DNA of 7,117 nt from contig PWNM01000222.1 in the NCBI GenBank assembly GCA_003557825.1, positions 1-7,117 on the forward strand, in the 5' to 3' direction. This stretch comes from Candidatus Hydrogenedentota bacterium (GTDB taxonomy: Bacteria; Hydrogenedentota; Hydrogenedentia; Hydrogenedentales; SLHB01). Positions 1-5,961 of the stretch are shown here, piece by piece. Each line of letters opens with the position of its first letter. Position 1 is the stretch's first letter. The position numbers and the translations under genes were made by a program. The notes below the pieces were generated by a model that was given only the letters and a program-made list of their open reading frames with translations, was not told the DNA's origin and searched no databases.

Positions 1-534
1 CACCACCAGATTGTGATAGCCAAAGCAAGCGCCCCGTTCGCACAGGGTAATCTCGTTATTACCGGTAGATGCGGCCTTTTCAACCACGTATTTCATGTCT
101 TCAGGGGCCATGAACTGGCCCTTTTTAAGGTTCACCGGCTTCATGGTCCGAGCGGCTTCCACCACCAGATCGGTCTGTCGACATAGAAAGGCCGGGATCT
201 GGAGCATGTCCAGGACTTCCGCGGCGGGACCGACCTGATGCACCTCATGGACGTCGCTCAGCACCGGTACGCCGACCTCTTTTCGTACGGCGTTCAAGAC
301 ACGCAATCCCTCCGTGAGCCCTGGGCCGCGAAAGGCCTGAACCGAGGTCCGGTTTGCCTTGTCATAGCTCGCTTTAAACACCAAGTCGACATCGTATCGA
401 CTCGCGATTTCCTTCAGGGTCCGGGCAGTCTCGAATACCGTGTCCTCGTCTTCTATCACACAGGGTCCTGCGATAAACAACAACGGCCCCTCAAAGGGAG
501 CCTCATGAAGCGGACTCGCAGGAACGATGCTCAT
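1..534 (-). CDS. kdsA: 3-deoxy-8-phosphooctulonate synthase (KDO-8-P synthase), 3' end outside the window
   Basis: This cytoplasmic enzyme condenses phosphoenolpyruvate with D-arabinose-5-phosphate to give KDO-8-phosphate, the precursor of the Kdo sugar of lipopolysaccharide. The 178 visible codons are open throughout and carry the family's landmarks: FIAGPC (residues 20-25), FKASYDKANRTS (53-64, with K54, K59 and R62), FRGPG (68-72), SDVHE (93-97), QIPAFLCRQTDL (112-123), KKGQF (137-141), and ERGACFGYHNLVV (166-178) running off the window edge. About a third of a usual 260-290 residue protein is missing. Cys25 sits where metal-dependent KdsA proteins have their Cys ligand (Cys11 in Aquifex aeolicus) and metal-independent ones such as that of E. 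coli have Asn; the other metal ligands lie beyond the edge. The ATG overlaps the stop of the preceding gene as ATGA, and AAGGGA lies 7 nt upstream of it. This arrangement suggests translational coupling. Related DAHP synthases are less likely given the KANR and QIPAFLCRQTD motifs. Confidence 0.96.
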   Translation of the reverse strand, partial: MSIVPASPLHEAPFEGPLLFIAGPCVIEDEDTVFETARTLKEIASRYDVDLVFKASYDKANRTSVQAFRGPGLTEGLRVLNAVRKEVGVPVLSDVHEVHQVGPAAEVLDMLQIPAFLCRQTDLVVEAARTMKPVNLKKGQFMAPEDMKYVVEKAASTGNNEITLCERGACFGYHNLVV

Positions 535-1556
535 TCGTCCATCCCTTTGACCCGGCGAATCGACTCGCGCACCAGCCCGGTCATCGAATCCGGGTTGGTC
601 TCCGGAACCACGGCCTCGGGATATACATACCAGCTTTGGATGATATATCGTGTCGGAGCCGGACCGGTTTCCATAAAGAGGTCGAGGAACGCCAAGGTCC
701 CCTCGCGGAAGGCGGCATCCGATTCGCCCCCGCCTTCTTCATCGTTGATGATCATGTTGAACTCGTACCCAAGCCCGGTGACATAGTCCTGCAGCTCGCG
801 AATGCGCCCCATCCAGTCCACCGATGTCGGATCCTCAAGATTTACCGAAGGCCGCGTACCGATGGCGTACCCATAGGGATTGTCCACCGTCAGGCCGCGG
901 AAGGGGATGCCCGCTTCACGTGTCCGGCTCAATGCCTTCTCGACCACGGGATAATAATCGCCCCAGTCCATCCGCTCGGGACCCCGGGCGTGGTACGAAA
1001 CATCGCCTTTCCAGCCCCAGTTCGGGAAATTGGTCAGCAGGAAGAATTCGATGTCCGGATACTCGGCGTGAACCGTTTGCATATAGACGATGAGCTGCTC
1101 GACGCACGCATCGAGATCGTTCAGTCCTTCCCTGTGGTCCGTGGAGTACATCAAGCGCCGGATAGGCCCGTCCAAATTGAGGAAGTCGATTCGACCACCG
1201 GCATCGACAAATCCTGCGATTTTCGCCATCTCATGCTCGGCGCTCCACCGCCCGTTGGTCTCGTCCATAGGGCCGAAATCCAATGTACCGCCGCACTCGA
1301 CGGAGACCTTCAGGTTATGTTCGGCCACCATGGCTGCCAGTTTCGCAAGGGTTTCCTCGTCATATCCATTGAGCCGGTCGATATAGAACTGAATGCCATC
1401 GAGATGTTCCTGTACAAACGACCATTCGGCATCCTCTGCGACGAGATGCTCGGCGTTCCGATGACACATCCAGACCTCGGGGGCCGCTTCCACCTGCGCC
1501 GGGCATGCTACGGCAAGGACCGCCATGCAAACACAACCAATACGAGTCAGGTTCAT
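531..1556 (-). CDS. Exported protein of unrecognised family, probable TIM-barrel (glycoside hydrolase-like)
   Basis: I do not recognise a named family in this 341-residue protein. Residues 1-25 look like a Sec signal peptide: Arg5, a hydrophobic stretch IGCVCMAVLAVAC, then a likely cleavage near QVEA/A. Cys18 has no good lipobox (AVAC), so a lipoprotein is possible but not favoured. The mature part shows about eight regularly spaced hydrophobic strands: EVWMCH (27-32), GIQFYID (54-60), LKVSVECG (82-89), IDFLNLDG (123-130), IEFFLLTNF (169-177), GLTVDNPYG (221-229), FNMIINDEE (266-274) and YIIQSWYVYP (304-313). Several end in acidic residues (E87, D129, D225, D272-E274), as expected for a TIM barrel with a carboxylate active site at the C-terminal strand ends. 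Aromatic clusters (NFPNWGW, WYVYP) could bind sugar. The ATG is preferred over an in-frame TTG at 1571 because GAGGAG lies 7 nt before the ATG. It follows two GH42-like genes by 41 nt and overlaps kdsA by 4 nt. A role in carbohydrate processing is inferred from the fold pattern and the neighbours. Confidence 0.85.
   Translation of the reverse strand: MNLTRIGCVCMAVLAVACPAQVEAAPEVWMCHRNAEHLVAEDAEWSFVQEHLDGIQFYIDRLNGYDEETLAKLAAMVAEHNLKVSVECGGTLDFGPMDETNGRWSAEHEMAKIAGFVDAGGRIDFLNLDGPIRRLMYSTDHREGLNDLDACVEQLIVYMQTVHAEYPDIEFFLLTNFPNWGWKGDVSYHARGPERMDWGDYYPVVEKALSRTREAGIPFRGLTVDNPYGYAIGTRPSVNLEDPTSVDWMGRIRELQDYVTGLGYEFNMIINDEEGGGESDAAFREGTLAFLDLFMETGPAPTRYIIQSWYVYPEAVVPETNPDSMTGLVRESIRRVKGMDE
542..547 (-). 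promoter_or_regulatory. Ribosome binding site of kdsA
   Basis: AAGGGA lies 7 nt upstream of the kdsA ATG, inside the last codons of the preceding gene. Together with the ATGA stop/start overlap it supports the chosen start and coupled translation. Confidence 0.65.
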
Positions 1557-1563
1557 GATTGGT

Positions 1564-1569
1564 CTCCTC
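1564..1569 (-). promoter_or_regulatory. Ribosome binding site of the exported barrel protein
   Basis: GAGGAG lies 7 nt upstream of the ATG at 1556. It decides the start: the TTG at 1571 would place the signal inside the coding region, and starting at the ATG gives a more ordinary signal peptide. Confidence 0.75.
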
Positions 1570-1577
1570 AATTGTAT

Positions 1578-1593
1578 GCGGCCTTTCGACCAC
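1578..1593 (-). other. Small hairpin with GAAA tetraloop between two genes
   Basis: Read on the minus strand, GTGGTC GAAA GGCCGC can form a 6-bp stem (two G-T/U wobbles) closed by a GNRA-type tetraloop. It begins 4 nt after the stop codon of the GH42-like gene and ends 21 nt before the next start codon. No T-tract follows, so it is not a convincing intrinsic terminator. It could affect mRNA stability or ribosome loading, or be chance; six base pairs is a short stem. Confidence 0.25.
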
Positions 1594-1597
1594 GGGA

Positions 1598-3754
1598 CTA
1601 CGGCGCCAACGTAAGCGCCACCGCTTCGGACACATCAAACGTCACCATAGTATAGGGGATGATAGCGTTGGCGTCTACCTCCTGATTCGTGGGATCCTCG
1701 TAGAGCCGAGCCTGGGAGAGAGGGTATTCCAGTACGTTAATGGATTCGTCGTCGGACATGGTAGCTTGGATACGATCTAGATCAATGAGCGCCAACTCTG
1801 CCTCCCCCGTCAAGGAATCACAAAACTGAACGACGCCTCCTTTCGCGCTGCCATCGTAAGCCCCCGCCACAAAGACATGCCGCCCAGTTAGGCGGTCGAG
1901 GCCGGCATAGCCCATCGCGAGGGGCGCGATGGGTTCGCCTGCATCATCAACCATGTGAAAAGGCAACGTTACCCCAGCTTCCGCACTCAGTTCGCGCAAG
2001 AGCCGAGGCATTCCTTCACGATAGAAGCGGTCAAAGGGGCCGTGATCCTCTGCTGGGACAGGTCCGGCGAACAGTACGATACGGCCATCACCCAATATCC
2101 ATTCCGCGGCTATGACTCGCCCATCGTCATCCCGCAACCGCGCCTGCCACACTTCGGGCAAGGGTCCGTCCCAAACGGGCACGGTATATCCCTGCCAAGT
2201 GCCTTCTGTTACGGATGGCAGGTCCCATTCCGCATCATCCACACGGGTCACCCGGGGAGATTCCATGTCTCCACCATCGGGTCGCAACCAGGTCAACCCA
2301 TCGGCTCCAAATCCAACCACCCAACCGCCTTCGACAATCCATCGAAGAAATGCCATCGCAACGGACTCGGGAAACACCGTAACGCTCGAATTGGGCACAA
2401 TCACCAAGGACCGTCCTTCGAGGTCTCCATCGCGAATCAATTGCTCGCCGGTGACATCTGGCAAAGCCAACCATCGGGCCCAACTGTATCCATAGACATC
2501 GGGATGGCCGCCGTTGCTCAAGGCCCGGTCGTAGACGCGCGACACATCGCGGTTGCGATAACGGGGCGCGCGAACCCAATGCGTAGCATGGCTGTGATAG
2601 AAAGCGACGGGATGGCGAGGCGGGCCTTCCAGGTCATACGCGCCCCACAGCGTATCCAGGGCATGCACGGCCTTGGCTGTGTCCGCAAGGCGCGGACCGG
2701 AGGCTATGGAGCCGACCAGGTGGCCGAAATGAGAGAAATTGAACTCGGTCGCCCCGGCGAGCAATCCATTCAACGCAATACGGGCCATCTCAGTGCGGCC
2801 AAACCGGTTTCCGTCGTTCTCGACCACCAGGTCCGAGGCCCCATATTGTCTCAGGATAGCCTGAGCGTAGCGCAAATCGGACAGGCTATGGGGGTTTGTC
2901 ATGTGCAAGGCCCGGCCGCCGGGTAGGCTCCTAGTTTGTGCGGCGATGGCGGCGGCATCGGTCCCTTGATAGGCCGAGTATTCACCTACGGAAAACTTAT
3001 ACCCCACGTCTCCATGAAACGATTCCGCCACCAAGGCCATGTGCTCGGCCATGAAGTCGGTGAGATATTCCGTGCGCCAGGCCATCAGATCCTGCCAGTC
3101 GGCATCGGTATGAAGCTGGGCCTCCATCCGAGGCCGGGGCATGGGAAGGGCGGCCCAATCGGAGACCGATGCATCCCACGCGGTGTTCAACCCTTCAATG
3201 GTTCCATAGCGTTCCTTCAGCCATTCGGTAAACCGCGCTTGCGCCAGAGGGTCGTAGCACAGGAACCGGAGGTTGTGCCATTCCGGACCCATATAGTGCT
3301 CGGCCTCGCCAAAAAACGACGGCGGCGAGATATAAACCCGCCGAATGCGCGGATCATCGCCAAACCGCTCGCAGAACGCCCTTTCGAAGCGGCGCAGTTC
3401 ATCGAGAAAGACCGGGTCAAACATATTCTGCCGGTCTGCCCATTCATTGCCGTCGGCATCCTGTACGGGTTGCCACGGGACGGTGCGAATATGGGGCGCG
3501 AAGGTGGCCGCCACTCGTTGCCCGTGGTCAGCGAACCGCACGACCTCGGCCTCGAAGGCGTCAAACAAAAAAGGCGCATCCACTCCTTCGGCTTCGGGCA
3601 ATACCAGCAACTCGGGATGCGCCCCGAGATAATCAAAGGCCTGCCAGTGGTCGCGTTCCATGTGGTCCGGCATATGAACAATCACGCCCAGCGACACCGG
3701 ATCATTCGCAGCCATCATCCACCCCACCAACGAACACACGGCTAAGTACAGCAT
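1598..3754 (-). CDS. Divergent GH42-like (beta-galactosidase-type) protein, probably exported or membrane-anchored
   Basis: This 718-residue protein is related to GH42 beta-galactosidases but is far from the canonical form. The linker FTEWLKERYGTIEGLNTAW (175-193) is typical of GH42 and closely matches the corresponding piece of the upstream gene. The usual NE(Y/P) acid/base motif is replaced by SPPSFFGEAEH (143-153), with E150 or E152 as candidates. E312 in LVVEND fits the nucleophile position, and E150 to E312 (162 residues) is close to the 154 in the neighbour. Residues about 380-590 resemble the GH42 trimerisation (glutamine-amidotransferase-like) domain, including LVIVPNSSV and FLRWIVEGGWVVGFG. 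The last 100 residues are probably beta-rich. Residues 1-16 (MLYLAVCSLVGWMMAA) are hydrophobic like a signal peptide or anchor but lack the usual basic residues. The start is supported by GGAGG 8 nt upstream; a TTG at 3814 would overlap the previous gene by 55 nt. Substrate is unknown, and activity may be changed or lost. Confidence 0.85.
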   Translation of the reverse strand: MLYLAVCSLVGWMMAANDPVSLGVIVHMPDHMERDHWQAFDYLGAHPELLVLPEAEGVDAPFLFDAFEAEVVRFADHGQRVAATFAPHIRTVPWQPVQDADGNEWADRQNMFDPVFLDELRRFERAFCERFGDDPRIRRVYISPPSFFGEAEHYMGPEWHNLRFLCYDPLAQARFTEWLKERYGTIEGLNTAWDASVSDWAALPMPRPRMEAQLHTDADWQDLMAWRTEYLTDFMAEHMALVAESFHGDVGYKFSVGEYSAYQGTDAAAIAAQTRSLPGGRALHMTNPHSLSDLRYAQAILRQYGASDLVVENDGNRFGRTEMARIALNGLLAGATEFNFSHFGHLVGSIASGPRLADTAKAVHALDTLWGAYDLEGPPRHPVAFYHSHATHWVRAPRYRNRDVSRVYDRALSNGGHPDVYGYSWARWLALPDVTGEQLIRDGDLEGRSLVIVPNSSVTVFPESVAMAFLRWIVEGGWVVGFGADGLTWLRPDGGDMESPRVTRVDDAEWDLPSVTEGTWQGYTVPVWDGPLPEVWQARLRDDDGRVIAAEWILGDGRIVLFAGPVPAEDHGPFDRFYREGMPRLLRELSAEAGVTLPFHMVDDAGEPIAPLAMGYAGLDRLTGRHVFVAGAYDGSAKGGVVQFCDSLTGEAELALIDLDRIQATMSDDESINVLEYPLSQARLYEDPTNQEVDANAIIPYTMVTFDVSEAVALTLAP

Positions 3755-3759
3755 GAAGA

Positions 3760-5922
3760 CTACCTCCGAAGTTGGTACATCTCGCTTCCATGGGGAGCGA
3801 GGCGCAAGGCACAACGGGCTCCGCCTTCCGAAACTTCAACGGGAATCTGCTCCTCGGTAATCATGTTCTCCAGGATCGTGTAGCCCGCGCCGTGGCGGCC
3901 CAGCTCGATCTGGAACTCGGCAGCATCTTCACGATCACTGGTGGCCACCAGAAAGGCCGCATCGTGCCCATCGCTGAGCAGATCGACCCGCGTACCGGGC
4001 AGGTCGGCGGAAATCTCCGGCCGCACATCCCCCAAGGCCACCAACGAGCACACCAATCGGTCGGCTGCCTGCGACGGCTCGACCCCCGACCAATAGGCTG
4101 CCAACGTCCCCACCATGATAGCCTTGCCTTGGCCATAGGTGGCCTGGGTGATGGCGACGCGGCCATCTTCGAACCGCGCCAACACCTCCGCATGGGTCGG
4201 TATCAGTTCCTCCGCAAACCGGTAGCCCCAGACCCGCTCGCCCTTGCGAATCATCCACAGGTCGGCTTCCATACGCATGGGGGTGCGGTCCACATTGCCT
4301 TCGGCGACTCCGCCCGATTCCAGGTAGGCGTCGAAAACCGTCGAGCCCGACGTGCGCAACCCTTCGCGTACGCCAAAGACCTCGTCGAAGCCCAGCCCCG
4401 GTAGCCGGTAGGAATGCAAGCCGGTGGATTCGCATACCCCGCCGAAGAAGGCTTCGGAAATGAGCGTCCCGCCGTCCAGCACAAACTGTTTCAGCCGTTC
4501 CGCTACGGCATCTTCCATGTAATAGGGGAAGGGGTAGTAGATCACTTTATATGGCGTCAGGTCCTGTTCGAGAATGTACTCGGTCGACACCACATCGGCG
4601 TTGAACTGGTTGCGATACAAGGCCATGAACGCGCCGTATACCGAATGGTAATGCCGGTCAATGCTGCGGCCGGCGCACCAGTCGAAGATCTGATTGCGTG
4701 TGCCGTTGACGATGGCCACCTCCGCGGGCAACGGGCGTGCCCCATGCAAGTCGGCCGCATGGCGTTGGAGCCCGGCATTGATCCGCTTTGTAAACCGGAG
4801 CGGCTCGGTCTCGTTGCCCTCGAGGTCGGTCAATCCCCACGCAGGCGATTCCGTGCCCAAGGTTTCCGGTCGATACTGCCAGAAGAGAAAGCCTTTTACC
4901 CCCCGGGCAAGGGGAATCAGGATGTGCCGTTTCATGTCTTCGAAGGACACCACGGGCGGACAGTTGAACGTGCTGCCGTGAATGGCATGGATCTCGGCGT
5001 TGATCACGGGTTTACCCGGAGCGGCCACGGTCGTCAGGGCCGCCGCAAAGGGATGGCTGCCTACGCTATTGCCGAACACATCGCAAACCGCCGCCAGCCG
5101 GTATTCGTCGCTGGCGCAGGTGATAACGTTGAAATAAGGCATCGGCACCGTGTGGACCATGACCGGCGTACTTGAATCGTGCGCCCGTATCGCTTCGGCC
5201 CGCATGCGCAACTCATCAACCATGGTATCCACAAAGAACATCCGCCAGTCGATCATGTCGGTGAACGTATCGGGCAACCGGGGCGCTTCGACCTCGTCCC
5301 AGCTCTGGTAGTTCCGGCCCCAACGGGCATTAAGGGCATCTACGGTTTCGTATCGGGTTTGCAGCCAGGTGCGAAAGGCAGCGACGGCATGCTCCGAGTA
5401 GTCCACGATCTGCTCGACCCTGGGTTCACGGGCTGCAAAGCCGTTGAGCTCGGGCTCATTCCACAAATCCCATAGGTATAGCGCCGGATGGTCGGCGAAG
5501 GTTCGCGCCAACGCCTCGGTAAAGGCCCGGCGTATAGCAATCCCTTCGGCATGATGGTAACTGGGTCCGGGCGAGCCGCCAATCTGCCGGCATGCGTTGG
5601 CCCGGGGATACAAAGGCAAGCCATCGTTGCGTACCATGACGGAATCGGGATAGTGTCGCCAGAACCAGGCGGGCGCCACGTCGTAGATGGCATTGATCAC
5701 GACCTTGAGGCCATTCTGGTCGGCGAGATCCATGAGCTCCGCCAGATCGGAAAAATCGTATTCGCCTTCCCGTGGATTGTTCCAACGCCATTGCGCCCAA
5801 ATCTTGATCGTATTGAACCCGTGATCGGCCATGGCCTTCATATCTCGGGCCCACTGGTCCAGCCGAGGCGTGGGCGCTCGATAATACTGCGCCCCAAAGG
5901 GAATAAAAGTTGTGTCCAACAT
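3760..5922 (-). CDS. Glycoside hydrolase family 42 beta-galactosidase-type enzyme
   Basis: GH42 enzymes are retaining clan GH-A hydrolases that remove terminal beta-D-galactose, and in some members alpha-L-arabinopyranose, from oligosaccharides. This 720-residue protein has the normal family length and order. The N-terminal TIM barrel (about 1-385) begins with IPFGAQYYRAP and contains GEYDFSDL (53-60). The acid/base is E156 in LWDLWNEPE, and the probable nucleophile is E310 in PVINAEIHA; both lie near the positions known for Thermus A4 beta-galactosidase (E141, E312). The linker FRTWLQTRYETVDALNARW (183-201) is typical. A trimerisation domain follows (about 400-610, with YKVIYYPFPYY and FVLDGGTLISEAFFGG), then a small beta domain ending MYQLRR. 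There is no signal peptide, so it is probably cytoplasmic, acting on imported or internally made sugars. The motif is NEP rather than the commoner GH42 NEY, so the exact substrate is uncertain. AGGA lies 9 nt before the ATG, 39 nt after the kinase stop. Confidence 0.93.
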   Translation of the reverse strand: MLDTTFIPFGAQYYRAPTPRLDQWARDMKAMADHGFNTIKIWAQWRWNNPREGEYDFSDLAELMDLADQNGLKVVINAIYDVAPAWFWRHYPDSVMVRNDGLPLYPRANACRQIGGSPGPSYHHAEGIAIRRAFTEALARTFADHPALYLWDLWNEPELNGFAAREPRVEQIVDYSEHAVAAFRTWLQTRYETVDALNARWGRNYQSWDEVEAPRLPDTFTDMIDWRMFFVDTMVDELRMRAEAIRAHDSSTPVMVHTVPMPYFNVITCASDEYRLAAVCDVFGNSVGSHPFAAALTTVAAPGKPVINAEIHAIHGSTFNCPPVVSFEDMKRHILIPLARGVKGFLFWQYRPETLGTESPAWGLTDLEGNETEPLRFTKRINAGLQRHAADLHGARPLPAEVAIVNGTRNQIFDWCAGRSIDRHYHSVYGAFMALYRNQFNADVVSTEYILEQDLTPYKVIYYPFPYYMEDAVAERLKQFVLDGGTLISEAFFGGVCESTGLHSYRLPGLGFDEVFGVREGLRTSGSTVFDAYLESGGVAEGNVDRTPMRMEADLWMIRKGERVWGYRFAEELIPTHAEVLARFEDGRVAITQATYGQGKAIMVGTLAAYWSGVEPSQAADRLVCSLVALGDVRPEISADLPGTRVDLLSDGHDAAFLVATSDREDAAEFQIELGRHGAGYTILENMITEEQIPVEVSEGGARCALRLAPHGSEMYQLRR
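3763..3767 (-). promoter_or_regulatory. Ribosome binding site of the GH42-like gene, embedded in the end of the upstream gene
   Basis: GGAGG lies 8 nt before the ATG at 3754. It is made by the last two sense codons (CGG AGG) of the upstream GH42 gene, whose TAG stop follows immediately. Ribosomes terminating on the first gene would therefore stand on the initiation site of the second, which suggests coupled translation of the two paralogues. Confidence 0.75.
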
Positions 5923-5931
5923 GATCGGATG

Positions 5932-5935
5932 TCCT
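5932..5935 (-). promoter_or_regulatory. Weak ribosome binding site of the GH42 gene
   Basis: AGGA lies 9 nt upstream of the ATG at 5922, within the 39-nt gap after the kinase stop codon. The gap holds no recognisable promoter pair or terminator stem, which supports read-through from the kinase gene. Confidence 0.4.
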
Positions 5936-5961
5936 ATGGTTTGTTCCTGAAGGGCACGAGC

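Noticed and set aside
238..786. Plus-strand frame of 182 codons opposite kdsA and the end of the barrel gene
   Set aside because: kdsA on the other strand is unmistakable, and this frame lacks any motif.
1505..1508. Lipobox at Cys18 of the barrel protein
   Set aside because: The preceding AVA does not fit the usual Leu/Val/Ile at -3, and a better ordinary cleavage site follows at QVEA/A.
1557..1571. TTG start for the barrel protein, adding 5 residues
   Set aside because: The ribosome binding site GAGGAG lies within this stretch and points to the ATG at 1556.
636..1655. Long plus-strand open frame of 339 codons opposite the barrel protein
   Set aside because: It is the mirror of a minus-strand gene with signal peptide, ribosome binding site and fold-like strand pattern. 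Its translation shows no recognisable motif and it crosses a gene boundary.
1955..2926. Plus-strand open frame of 323 codons opposite the GH42-like gene
   Set aside because: The opposite strand encodes recognisable GH42 features; this frame has low-complexity, Arg/His/Gly-rich composition and no domain motif.
3755..3814. Upstream TTG start for the GH42-like protein, adding 20 residues
   Set aside because: It would overlap the previous gene by 55 nt, and the downstream ATG has a well-spaced GGAGG. The longer form would supply the missing basic residues before the hydrophobic segment, so it is not fully excluded.
5923..5961. Possible terminator or promoter between kinase and GH42 gene
   Set aside because: Only a trivial 3-bp stem around CCTTCAGG and no T-tract or convincing -35/-10 pair can be seen in 39 nt.
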